Below are positions 35,532 through 43,644 of a DNA stretch of 64,000 nucleotides, in pieces. Origin of the DNA: Haloechinothrix halophila YIM 93223 (GTDB lineage Bacteria > Actinomycetota > Actinomycetes > Mycobacteriales > Pseudonocardiaceae); the NCBI RefSeq assembly GCF_000504245.1, contig NZ_KI632509.1:3871502-3935501 (forward strand), given 5' to 3'. How positions within the stretch are numbered: position 1 is the stretch's first letter; each line of letters begins with the position of its first letter. Made by a program: the position numbers and the translations under genes. Under the pieces are notes generated by a model. It was not told the DNA's origin and ran no database searches. It saw only the letters and a program-made list of their open reading frames with translations.

Positions 35532-36422
35532 TCAGAGCGGCAGGAGTCCTAACAGGGCGAAGGGGCGCATCCGGCTGGCACCTTCGGCCTCCACCCTGGC
35601 GCGGAGCTCACGGTCGGCGGTGGCGACCAACACGTGATCGTCGGGCGCGTCGATCACGGCCTGCCGGGTGACGTCGACGATGGCGGAGTCACCGTCGCGC
35701 TCGGCGGCGACCACCTCGACACCGTCGACGCCGGTGACACCACGCGCGGCGCCCTCGACGACGAGGACGATGCGCGGCAGCCAGCACCACAGGTCGCTGC
35801 CGGGAATGTCGTCCCGTCCGCCGGCGATGCCGTCGGTCGCGAGCACGGCGAGCCCGTCACGCAGCCGCTCGGCAGCGCCAGCGCGGTCCCGCCACCAGCC
35901 GTCCGGCCGGGAGCCCATCACGTTGGCGGCGTCCACCACCAGCACCAGCCGCCTGCCCACGTGCTCGCGCAGCGCGGGCCAGGCGCGGGCGAAGTCGCGG
36001 TGCAGCGGGTAGTGCTCCACTTCGTGCGGCGGTACCCACCGCATGCCGGTGCTCTCCGCGTTGGCCGCCCGCGCGTCGACCGCCCGACGTACCGACGCGA
36101 GCACTGTGGTGTAGCGCCACGTGCCGTGGTCGACGACCGAGATCGCCGTCAGCCGCACCGCCTGCGCTGGCACGTCGGCTTCTTCCTCGGCCTCCCGCAT
36201 CGCAGCCTGCTCGGCTGTCTCGGCGTTGCGCAGCGCCCCGCCTGGCAGCGCCCAGGTGCGCCCGTGGTGCACCCACCACGCCCTGCGCTGCAACAACACG
36301 CCGCGCTCCGGGTCGGACAGCAGCAGCCCGGCGGCGCCGTTGGTGCCCCAGTGCACGTTGCCGCACGAGCACCGCACGAAGCCGTCACCGTCACCGAGTC
36401 GCACGACGCTAGCCTCGCACAT
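35532..36422 (-). CDS. Nudix hydrolase fused to an NYN (PIN-like) domain
   Basis: 296 aa. An N-terminal zinc-ribbon-like CSC...(about residues 18-20) leads into a Nudix domain whose box GX5EX7REUXEEX(G) fits residues 61-83, with Asp in place of the final Gly. From about residue 152 a second domain begins RRLVLVVDAANVMG and carries Asp residues in GRDDIPGSD, AERDGDSAIVD and ATADRELRARV, as in NYN ribonucleases. The Nudix half should cleave a nucleoside-diphosphate derivative or RNA cap-like end; the NYN half could cut RNA. Overlaps the upstream ROK kinase by 14 bp. Confidence 0.85.
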   Translation of the reverse strand: MCEASVVRLGDGDGFVRCSCGNVHWGTNGAAGLLLSDPERGVLLQRRAWWVHHGRTWALPGGALRNAETAEQAAMREAEEEADVPAQAVRLTAISVVDHGTWRYTTVLASVRRAVDARAANAESTGMRWVPPHEVEHYPLHRDFARAWPALREHVGRRLVLVVDAANVMGSRPDGWWRDRAGAAERLRDGLAVLATDGIAGGRDDIPGSDLWCWLPRIVLVVEGAARGVTGVDGVEVVAAERDGDSAIVDVTRQAVIDAPDDHVLVATADRELRARVEAEGASRMRPFALLGLLPL

Positions 36423-37365
36423 CACCGGCGGCCGCTGCCGCCAGTGTCGCGGCGCCGACGATGCCCGCGTCGCCGCGGAGCTGGGCGGTCCTGATCCGCG
36501 CGAGTGGCCGGTGCCCCGCCCCGGTCAGCACCGAGGCGTAGTGCTCGCGAGCGTCGTCAAGGAACAGCGGCGCGGACTCCGACACCCCGCCCCCGATGAC
36601 GATGACCTCCGGGTCGTAGACGTCGGCCACGAGCGCGAGCCCTTCGCCCAGCCAGATCGCGAACTGCGTCATGGCTTGCTTGGCGACGACGTCGCCCTCC
36701 CGCGCGGCGGCCGCCACCCGGCGTCCGGTGAGCGCGCTGTAGTCGTCCGCGAACTCGCGGGCCAGCACGGTCGACGCCGTCTCGTGCCTGGCCAGCAGCT
36801 CAAGCGCCGTGGTGGCCAATGCGGTGCCGCTGCAGTAGCGCTCCCAACAGCCGCGCTTACCGCAGGAGCACGACCGGCCGTCCGGTACGAGCCGCAGGTG
36901 CCCCAGCTCGGGCCCGACGCCGTGCGCGCCGTGGAACACCGTGCCATCTTGCAGCAGCGCGCCGCCGATTCCGGTGCCGATCGCGACGAGCACCACGACG
37001 CCCGCGCCCCGGCCCGCGCCGTAGGTGTGCTCGGCGACGGCGGCGGCGTTCGCGTCGTGTTCCAGCGTCACCGGCAGCCCGATCCGCGCGGCGATGCGGT
37101 CAGCGACGGGCGCGTCACGCCACGGCAGGTGCGGCGCGTACCGCACGGTGTTGCGATCGACCGCGACAAACCCGGCGACGGCCAGACCGACCGCGGTGAT
37201 CGGGTGCCGGCTTCGCAGTTCGTCGACGGCGTGCGCGATCGCGACTTCCAGCGCGTCGGCGTCGTCCGGGGTCGGCGCGCGCGCCGTGTCGATCACAGTG
37301 CCGTGCTCATCGACGACACCCGCGCGCAAGCTGGTGCCGCCGACGTCGATGCCGACGGCGTTCAG
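36409..37365 (-). CDS. ROK-family sugar kinase (glucokinase-like), probable CTG start
   Basis: 318 aa. Phosphate motif GIDVGGTSLRAGVVD (residues 5-19), catalytic Asp in LEHDANAAAVAE, GTGIGGALLQDG, and the zinc motif CSCGKRGCWE. These are features of ROK glucokinases. Including the phosphate motif requires a start upstream of the only TTG (37329); the frame has no ATG, GTG or TTG between an in-frame stop and that point. A CTG at 37365 lies 6 bp after GGGGGA and overlaps the upstream stop (CTGA), giving normal length. Sugar unproven. Part of an overlapping minus-strand operon. Confidence 0.88.
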   Translation of the reverse strand: MNAVGIDVGGTSLRAGVVDEHGTVIDTARAPTPDDADALEVAIAHAVDELRSRHPITAVGLAVAGFVAVDRNTVRYAPHLPWRDAPVADRIAARIGLPVTLEHDANAAAVAEHTYGAGRGAGVVVLVAIGTGIGGALLQDGTVFHGAHGVGPELGHLRLVPDGRSCSCGKRGCWERYCSGTALATTALELLARHETASTVLAREFADDYSALTGRRVAAAAREGDVVAKQAMTQFAIWLGEGLALVADVYDPEVIVIGGGVSESAPLFLDDAREHYASVLTGAGHRPLARIRTAQLRGDAGIVGAATLAAAAAGDVRG

Positions 37366-38009
37366 AACGTCTCCCCCGGCTCGGCGGACCAGCTCGACTC
37401 AGCGGACCCAGCGGGATCTGCGGACCCAGAGGAGCCGGTCTTGCGCACGGTGATGTGCTGCGCACGCGAGGCCCCAGCGGGTCGACCGGCATCGGAGCGG
37501 CCAGCAGCGGTGCCCCCAGCGGTGGACCGCCCGGCAGCCGCGGCCTGCGGGGCCGAGGGCCGGGTGCGGGGACCATCGGTCCAGGCCGGGCCGGTGTCCT
37601 GCCGTTCGGCGCGCGGTGCGCCGGGCATGTGGATGCCCTCGCCCGGGTACCACCGGTCCGCGAGTACCGCCCGCAACACCCCGACCAGCTGCGCCAGCTG
37701 TTCAACGGCCCGTGAGGAGAACTCCGGCCGGTCGCCACGCGCCATGCTGACAACGGCGCACAGCGGGCACCAGCCGCAGTTGTACTGCGCGTTCGCGTGT
37801 TCGGACGATGCCCCGCCGCCGGAGTCGCCGGTGTCATCGGGGGTGCCAGAAGCACCACCGCCGAACAGTCCGCCGGTGTGCCCTGCCGCGATGAGCCCGT
37901 CGAGCCACGGCGCGGCATGCTCCACGATCATTTCGATGAGCAGCATGAGTTCGGTGCCGAGGTCAGCGGCGGCATCGTTGGCCGAGATCCGCTCGGTTCG
38001 CTCGGTCAT
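37362..38009 (-). CDS. DUF5304-like hypothetical protein
   Basis: 215 aa. Residues 1-110 form a conserved helical part with a YNCGWCPLCAVV segment holding three Cys that may bind a metal, and REFSSRAVEQLAQLVG-type helices. The second half (about 125-215) is Pro/Ala/Gly-rich and looks disordered. No function is known; the family is found in actinobacteria downstream of the ArsA-like ATPase, as here. The ATG overlaps the ATPase stop (ATGA) and the stop overlaps the next start, so it is translated within one operon. Confidence 0.75.
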   Translation of the reverse strand: MTERTERISANDAAADLGTELMLLIEMIVEHAAPWLDGLIAAGHTGGLFGGGASGTPDDTGDSGGGASSEHANAQYNCGWCPLCAVVSMARGDRPEFSSRAVEQLAQLVGVLRAVLADRWYPGEGIHMPGAPRAERQDTGPAWTDGPRTRPSAPQAAAAGRSTAGGTAAGRSDAGRPAGASRAQHITVRKTGSSGSADPAGSAESSWSAEPGETF

Positions 38010-39178
38010 GCCTGACCTCCTGGGTCGGTCAGCAGCACCACAAGGCCTTCGGCGTCGGTCTCCGCACCGACCACCTCGCACGGTCGCAGCAGTCTCGGCA
38101 GCGCGACCAGCCTGCGGAACCCGTCGATGGTGATGGCGAGGTCGTCGTCGATGCGTGCCAGATCGACGTCGGCATCCGGCGCGAGCGGCAACGCGATCCG
38201 CAGCCGATAGCCCTCGTCTGACTCGGTGATGCGCAGCATCGGGGCGACATCGTCGGCTTCTCCCGCCAGCGGGTCCCCGCCACCGTAGAGTTCCTTGGCG
38301 ATCTCGGCAAGTGCCTCAAGCCCGACCGGTTCGGACGCCCGGTGCTCGACGAGCCGCACCCCGGACAACCCCGCGGCGCCCGCTTCGGCGAGCACCGCTT
38401 CTTGCTGCGATCGGCGCTCCCGCAGCCAGGACGCCGCGCCGCCGCGCCACAAACCGGCGGCGGGCATCATCCGGTTGGCCACGATGCCGTCGACGCGGAT
38501 GCCACGCAGCGCGAGCGCGGTGAGCGTGCGGCGGGTTTCGGCGACCACCATGCGTTCCGGGGTGAGTACGAGCCGCACCGTGGTGATCTCGCGGTCGGTG
38601 AGCATTGCCCGCAACGACTCCAGGTGGGTGCCCAGCTCCATCACCGACGCCGCCGCCCCGCTCAGCGCCCGCGCCCGTGGCGAGACCGGCTGCCAGCCAT
38701 ACACCCGCCGCAGATAGCCCGCGACGGCTTCCGGCAACGCGAACAGCCGCAGCGTCTCGGCGGTCGGGCCGCAGTCGACGACGACGGCGTGCCAGTACTT
38801 CGTCGCGGCGAGCCGCCGCACCTCGCTGAGCGCGAGGAGTTCGTCGACGCCAGGCAGCACGGTCAGTTCCGCGGCATCCAGCGCGTCCACGCCGATCCCG
38901 GACAGCGCGGTGCCGAGCTGACCCCGCAATCGCTGCCACGCGGTGTCGGCCAGCGATCGGCTGTCGATCTGCACCGCGTCCAGCCTTCTGTCCACTTCGG
39001 TGGGTTCGGGGCCGAGCGGGGTGCCGTAGGAGTCGGCGAGCGAGTGCGCCGGGTCGGTGGAGACGACGAGCGTCCGCCTGCCTTGCGTGGCCAGCGTCGC
39101 TCCGGTGGCAGCGGCGAGCGTGGTCTTGCCAACTCCCCCCTTCCCGGTGAACAGCACCAGCCGCACGCTAGCGATCAC
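38006..39178 (-). CDS. ArsA/Get3-family ATPase with C-terminal HSP20-like domain
   Basis: 390 aa. Deviant Walker A GKGGVGKTT (about residues 12-20), switch segment STDPAHSLADSYG, and VVDCGPTAETLRL for the Walker B region. From about residue 318 a small beta-sandwich (MLRITESDEGYRLRIALPL onward) matches the ArsA HSP20-like domain. Actinobacterial members are not tied to arsenic; by analogy with Get3 they may handle membrane or client proteins (inference). Its 5' end overlaps the SRPBCC gene by 11 bp and its 3' end overlaps the next gene. Orthologue of Rv2184c. Confidence 0.9.
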   Translation of the reverse strand: MIASVRLVLFTGKGGVGKTTLAAATGATLATQGRRTLVVSTDPAHSLADSYGTPLGPEPTEVDRRLDAVQIDSRSLADTAWQRLRGQLGTALSGIGVDALDAAELTVLPGVDELLALSEVRRLAATKYWHAVVVDCGPTAETLRLFALPEAVAGYLRRVYGWQPVSPRARALSGAAASVMELGTHLESLRAMLTDREITTVRLVLTPERMVVAETRRTLTALALRGIRVDGIVANRMMPAAGLWRGGAASWLRERRSQQEAVLAEAGAAGLSGVRLVEHRASEPVGLEALAEIAKELYGGGDPLAGEADDVAPMLRITESDEGYRLRIALPLAPDADVDLARIDDDLAITIDGFRRLVALPRLLRPCEVVGAETDAEGLVVLLTDPGGQA

Positions 39179-39611
39179 TCTCCGCGCGCCGCTTGAGCTC
39201 CTTCAACGCGATGTCCATGATCATCTTTTCCGCCTTGCGCCGCAGCTGGCCGATCATCGGCAACGCGAGTTCCACCGAGAGGGTGTAGGTCACTTCGGTC
39301 TGGCCGTCCTCGAGGGGCGTGAGCTCGTAGCGGCCACGTTGCGCCTTCTGCATCTGGCCCTTGACCAGGTGCCAGCTGACGCTGAGCCCGTCCGGAGCCC
39401 AGTCGTACTCCAGCGTGTAGACATCCTTGACCGGGCCAGCGTCGAGGGTGAACGACACCCGGAACGCCTGGCCGTTGGCGTCGCGTTCCAGCACCTCGGT
39501 AGAGCGGACAGCCTTCGCCCACTCAGGATAAGACTCCAGATCGGCGATCACCGCCATGATCTGGTCCGGTGGTGCGTCGACGACGATCGACTGAGTGGAC
39601 TCGTCGGCCAT
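39168..39611 (-). CDS. SRPBCC-family (polyketide cyclase/dehydrase-like) protein
   Basis: 147 aa single START-like barrel. Starts MADESTQSIVVDAPPDQIMAV (shown here in part to mark the family's first strand) and includes VIADLESYPEWAKAVRS, the helix-and-turn typical of Rv2185c-type proteins. The pocket suggests binding of a lipid or aromatic ligand; no catalytic residues are evident. First gene of the operon with the ArsA-like ATPase, conserved in that order in M. tuberculosis (Rv2185c-Rv2184c). Confidence 0.88.
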   Translation of the reverse strand: MADESTQSIVVDAPPDQIMAVIADLESYPEWAKAVRSTEVLERDANGQAFRVSFTLDAGPVKDVYTLEYDWAPDGLSVSWHLVKGQMQKAQRGRYELTPLEDGQTEVTYTLSVELALPMIGQLRRKAEKMIMDIALKELKRRAESDR

Positions 39612-39665
39612 GCCAAGAGGGTAGCTGGAAGGGCACCCCCTGTTGGTGCGACGGGTGGGGTTATG

Positions 39666-40454
39666 TCACCACCGCAGCACGAAAGGGCGTTCGGCCAGCT
39701 TGAAATGGCCGACGTTGCAGCACTCTGTCCTGCCGCTGCGCAGCCGTTCCGTCAGCGGTTGGTGCACGTGGCCGAACAGTGCCCAGCGCGGTTGCTCCCG
39801 CTCGATGGCCTCGCGCAGGCTTGGCGCGCCCGCTTCGGATCGTTTGGTGACGACGTCGTAGGTCAGCTCCGGGATATCCGGCGGGATGTGGCTGCACAGG
39901 ACATCGATCTGGCCGAGTCCGGCGACCGCCTCGGCGAACTCGTCGTGCGGGCGCAGGTACGGCGTCCACGCCGATGACGTGCGCGGCGGCGCACCGTCCG
40001 GGCGCAGCGAGCCGCCGACGAAACCGAACCGCAACCCGCCGATTTTCGCGACGTCGCCGTCGAGCACATGAATGCCGCCCTCGGCGAACTCCGGCCACAG
40101 CCACGGCGCGTCCACATTGCCCGGCGTGGCGTAGGTAGGCGCGCTCATCGCGCCGAACAGCTCGGCGTACTGCTCCCGGATCGCCTCCTCGATCAGGGCG
40201 GCCGGATCGTCGAGGCTGCCCCACAACTCACGCGAGTAGGCGATGGTGGCCTCGCGGTCGCCAGCGCGACGCAGGTCAGCGAACGTCTTCACCTTGTCCG
40301 CACCGAACAGCCTGCCGAGGATGCCCTTCTCGTGCTGGTGGTAGTCGACGAAGTCGATCAGGTCGCCCAGTACGACGAGCGCGTCCGCGCCGTCCCCCGC
40401 CCTGGCGAGGGCTTCGGCGTTGCCATGGACATCGGACACGACGTGTACACGCAC
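39666..40454 (-). CDS. Metallophosphoesterase
   Basis: 262 aa calcineurin-like phosphatase. Metal motifs in order: VVSDVHGN (residues 5-12), LGDLIDF, GNVDAPW (in place of GNHD), CSHIPPD and FGHVHQ. A YHQHEKGILGRLFGADKV insert follows the second motif. Substrate unknown; family members act on phosphodiesters or nucleotides. GTG 40454 is used because the upstream extension is unconserved, with GGGGA before it. The HD-to-VD change in the third motif is tolerated in related proteins. Confidence 0.88.
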   Translation of the reverse strand: MRVHVVSDVHGNAEALARAGDGADALVVLGDLIDFVDYHQHEKGILGRLFGADKVKTFADLRRAGDREATIAYSRELWGSLDDPAALIEEAIREQYAELFGAMSAPTYATPGNVDAPWLWPEFAEGGIHVLDGDVAKIGGLRFGFVGGSLRPDGAPPRTSSAWTPYLRPHDEFAEAVAGLGQIDVLCSHIPPDIPELTYDVVTKRSEAGAPSLREAIEREQPRWALFGHVHQPLTERLRSGRTECCNVGHFKLAERPFVLRW

Positions 40455-40535
40455 TGCGTTGTCCCCTCGCTGGTCGCTGTTAGCACGGCGGCATCGGTCG
40501 TGAGTGGCTATCCGGGTTAGAACACCGCTAGCCAC

Positions 40536-40967
40536 TCACGACCGCGGTGGCATCCCTGGCTGACGGCCGTCCTCCAGGGTGTCTTTCAGCCCGAGCGCGA
40601 TCGCCTTGGCCGCGCGCGCCCGCGCGTCGTACTCCCTGGCGAGCTGGCGCGGCGGCAGGTCGAGCGGCTCCCCGGCGGCGTCGGCGGGGGTGGCCCGCAG
40701 GAAGTAGTGCAGCAGCGTGCCGTCCAGCATCGCCTCGCACCACACTTCCATGGTGCCGATGAGCGCCCCGCGCACCGTCCAGCGCATGCCTTCCTCGCCG
40801 CGGTCGCGGTAGACCTTGAGCACCAGGTCGGGCCAGTAGCGCGACCACGAACCGGGATCGGCGAAGGCGGCGGCGACCGTCGACGGCGGCACCGCGAGGA
40901 ACGTCTCGTCCACGAGATCGATCGCCGGAGCTGCGGGAACGTTCACCTGGTCTGATAATGCGGTCAC
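40536..40967 (-). CDS. SRPBCC/polyketide-cyclase-like protein
   Basis: 143 aa. IDLVDETFLAVPPSTVAAAF (about residues 16-35) and WSRYWPDLVLKVYRDRGEEG match the first strands of the START-like fold. Probably the Rv2186c-position gene next to fadD15. A lipid-binding role is plausible given the acyl-CoA ligase beside it, with which it is divergent; the substrate is unknown. Starts at GTG 40967. Confidence 0.78.
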   Translation of the reverse strand: MTALSDQVNVPAAPAIDLVDETFLAVPPSTVAAAFADPGSWSRYWPDLVLKVYRDRGEEGMRWTVRGALIGTMEVWCEAMLDGTLLHYFLRATPADAAGEPLDLPPRQLAREYDARARAAKAIALGLKDTLEDGRQPGMPPRS

Positions 40968-41036
40968 GGCCTGAAGAATCTCACGTCATCGTATCGCGGC
41001 ATCCGGCGTGGTCCCCGAAAACGGGCCAACGATAGA

Positions 41037-41052
41037 GTTACCCCGAAGTAAC
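41037..41052. promoter_or_regulatory. Inverted repeat GTTAC-N6-GTAAC before fadD15
   Basis: A 5-bp perfect inverted repeat with a 6-bp centre, overlapping a TAGAGT -10-like hexamer (41033-41038), 26 bp before the fadD15 GTG. Its overlap with the -10 would suit a repressor of TetR type controlling fatty-acid use. No regulator is nearby. Confidence 0.4.
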
Positions 41053-41078
41053 AGGATCCGTCATGAGAGGTTGTCATC

Positions 41079-42884
41079 GTGCGCGAGTACACCGCTGCGT
41101 CCGCCCCCGACATCTCGGCTGAGGAGAACCTCACCGACGTCATCTGGGCGCACGCCGAGCGATACGGCGACGTCGTCAGCTTCCGCCGTCAGGCGGACGG
41201 TGGCTGGCGCGACGTCACGGCGCGCGACTACGCGACGGAGGTGCTCGGCGTCGCCAAGGGCCTCATCGCGGCGGGCATCAGCACCGGCGACCGGGTTGGC
41301 CTCATCGCCAAGACCCGCTACGAGTGGACGCTGCTCGACTTCGCGATCTGGACGGCGGGCGGCGTGACGGTGCCGGTCTACGAGACGTCCTCGCCGGACC
41401 AGATCGCCTGGATCTTGTCGAACTCCGGTGCGAAGGCCGTGATCGTGGAGACCGATGAGCACCGCGCGCGGGTCGACGAGGTGGCGGGCAAGCTCGACGC
41501 CCTGGACAACATCTGGCAGATCGAGGGCTCCGGCTCGGCGACGCCCGCCGTGACGGCGCTCACCGAACTCGGCTCAGACGTCAGCGACGAGGCCGCGCAC
41601 GAGCGGCGCCGGTCGGTCGGCGCGGACGACCTCGCCACGATCGTCTACACCTCAGGCACCACCGGCCGACCCAAGGGTGTGGCGCTGACGCATCGCAACC
41701 TGCTCGCCGAGATCCGTGCCTGCGTGGCCGCGCTGCCGAAGCTGCTCGCCGCGGGCAACTCGATGCTGGTGTTCCTCCCGCTGGCGCACATCTTGGCCCG
41801 CGCGATCGCGCTGATGGCGGTGTACTCGCGGGTCACGGTCGGCCACACGCCCGACCCGAAGACCCTGCTCGACGACCTCGCGCAGTTCCAGCCCAGCGCC
41901 GTCATCGCGGTGCCACGGGTGTTCGAGAAGGTGTACAACAGCGCGAAGCTCAAGGCTCACTCCGAGGGCAAGGGCAAGATCTTCGACGCGGCCGAGCGCG
42001 CCGCGATCGCCTACAGCGAGCGGATGGACACGTTCCCGATGCCCGTCACGCTCAAGGTCAAGCACGCGATCTTCGACAAGCTGGTCTACAGCAAGCTGCG
42101 CGCCGCGCTCGGCGGCCACTGCCTCGGCGCGGTCTCCGGTGGCGCCCCGCTCGGCAGCAGGCTGGCGCACTTCTTCCGGGGCATCGGCGTCACCGTGTAC
42201 GAGGGCTACGGGCTCACCGAGACGTCGGCGGCGGCCGCGGTCAACACCGAGGGCGCCATCAAGATCGGCACCGTGGGCAAGCCCGTCGCGGGCACATCGG
42301 CGCGCATCGCCGAGGACGGCGAGATCATGCTCAAAGGCGACGTCGTGTTCGACGGCTACTGGCGGAACGAGGAGGCCACCGCCGAGGCGCTGGAGGACGG
42401 CTGGTTCCACACCGGCGACCTCGGGGCGATCGACGACGAGGGCTTCCTGTCGATCACCGGCAGGAAGAAGGAGATCATCGTCACCGCGGGCGGCAAGAAC
42501 GTCGCGCCGTCCGGGCTCGAGGAGACGCTGAAGTCGAAGCCGCTGATCAGCCAGGCGATGGTGGTCGGCGATCAGCGGCCGTTCATCGCCGCTCTGATCA
42601 CCATCGACGAGGAGTTCTTCCCGGCCTGGAAGCAGCAGCACGGCAAGCCGGAGGACGCGACGGTGGCCGATCTCGCCGACGACCCCGACCTGCGGGCCGA
42701 CGTGCAGGCCGCCGTCGACGAGGCCAACACGTCCGTCTCGCAGGCCGAGGCGATCCGCAAGTTCACCGTGCTGCCGGAGGACTTCACCGAGGCAGCGGGC
42801 GAGATCACGCCGAGCTTGAAGCTCAAGCGCAACGTCGTCAGCGAGCACCAGGCCGACACAATCGAGCGGCTGTACCAGTCCTGA
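41079..42884 (+). CDS. fadD15: Long-chain fatty-acid-CoA ligase (FadD15 type)
   Basis: 601 aa. AMP-forming ligase with P-loop ATIVYTSGTTGRPKGVALTH (about residues 188-207), A5 YEGYGLTETSAAAAVN, A7 FHTGDLGAIDDEGFLSITGRKK and the C-terminal Lys in GEITPSLKLKRNVV. Activates long-chain fatty acids for degradation or lipid synthesis; membrane-associated. GTG 41079 follows GAGAGG. The orthologue Rv2187 has the same neighbours. It is followed 118 bp later by the DUF2993 gene on the same strand, with a TATACT box at about 42912 that may serve that gene. Confidence 0.95.
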   Translation: MREYTAASAPDISAEENLTDVIWAHAERYGDVVSFRRQADGGWRDVTARDYATEVLGVAKGLIAAGISTGDRVGLIAKTRYEWTLLDFAIWTAGGVTVPVYETSSPDQIAWILSNSGAKAVIVETDEHRARVDEVAGKLDALDNIWQIEGSGSATPAVTALTELGSDVSDEAAHERRRSVGADDLATIVYTSGTTGRPKGVALTHRNLLAEIRACVAALPKLLAAGNSMLVFLPLAHILARAIALMAVYSRVTVGHTPDPKTLLDDLAQFQPSAVIAVPRVFEKVYNSAKLKAHSEGKGKIFDAAERAAIAYSERMDTFPMPVTLKVKHAIFDKLVYSKLRAALGGHCLGAVSGGAPLGSRLAHFFRGIGVTVYEGYGLTETSAAAAVNTEGAIKIGTVGKPVAGTSARIAEDGEIMLKGDVVFDGYWRNEEATAEALEDGWFHTGDLGAIDDEGFLSITGRKKEIIVTAGGKNVAPSGLEETLKSKPLISQAMVVGDQRPFIAALITIDEEFFPAWKQQHGKPEDATVADLADDPDLRADVQAAVDEANTSVSQAEAIRKFTVLPEDFTEAAGEITPSLKLKRNVVSEHQADTIERLYQS

Positions 42885-43002
42885 ACCAGGCCGACACCGC
42901 GGCGGCGTGGCTATACTCCGGTGAGCCGCCCGCCCGTCGCGGGGACGTCCGGTTCCGGGAAGACCACCACCGGGACCCCAGCTGGCTTGGTGAGCGCTGG
43001 CC

Positions 43003-43641
43003 ATGAGCACCTTCGAGCACATCCGCACCGCCGTCATCACGCTGCTGCGGGCGGAGAGTGTGGAGTTCGACCCGCCGCCGCGCAAACTCGCGCGATCGGC
43101 GCTCACCCGGCGCATCGAACGGCTGGAGATGCGCGCCAGCGGGGTACCGATCGAGGACACCGACGTCCTGCTGGCCCGGCTCGACCTGGTCGCCGAGGAT
43201 GTGCGGGTGCGGTTCTCGCTGCGCGGTCCCGTGCTTGACGTCGGCGAGACGACGTTCGCCGCGACGCTGACGCAGGACCAGCTGAGCACGCTGGTGCCGC
43301 TGCCGCCGGGGGTGGACCGGCTGTCGGTGACCCGGCGCGGGTTCACCTTCCACACCGTGGCGGGCATCCCGATCTACACGTCGGTGAGCCTCAACGACAG
43401 CAAGATCGTCGTCGCTCCGTCCGCACCGGCGAAGGTGCCGCTGCTCGACCTGATCGGCATCGACATCGAGATGCCGCAACTGCCGGTGCGCAGCGGGCTG
43501 GAGCAGCTCACCCGGTTCGGGCTGAGCTTCGACCTGCCCGAGCTGCCCGCGAACGCCACGATCGAGCGGCTGCAGCTGCGGGACGGGCACGTGGTGGTGT
43601 CCGGAACGGCGGAGTTGAGTGGTGGCGACGCGGGCGAGTAG
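43003..43641 (+). CDS. DUF2993/LmeA-like phospholipid-binding protein
   Basis: 212 aa. The barrel-forming LmeA-type pattern is seen in LEMRASGVPIEDTDVLLARLDL, RVRFSLRGPVLDVGETTFAATLTQDQLSTL and LQLRDGHVVVSGTAEL. LmeA helps mature mannosylated lipids in mycobacteria. Unlike typical members, no signal peptide or membrane anchor is visible at the N-terminus, so it may be cytoplasmic. Ends 3 bp before the convergent DUF885 stop. Actual ligand unknown. Confidence 0.7.
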   Translation: MSTFEHIRTAVITLLRAESVEFDPPPRKLARSALTRRIERLEMRASGVPIEDTDVLLARLDLVAEDVRVRFSLRGPVLDVGETTFAATLTQDQLSTLVPLPPGVDRLSVTRRGFTFHTVAGIPIYTSVSLNDSKIVVAPSAPAKVPLLDLIGIDIEMPQLPVRSGLEQLTRFGLSFDLPELPANATIERLQLRDGHVVVSGTAELSGGDAGE

Positions 43642-43644
43642 ACC

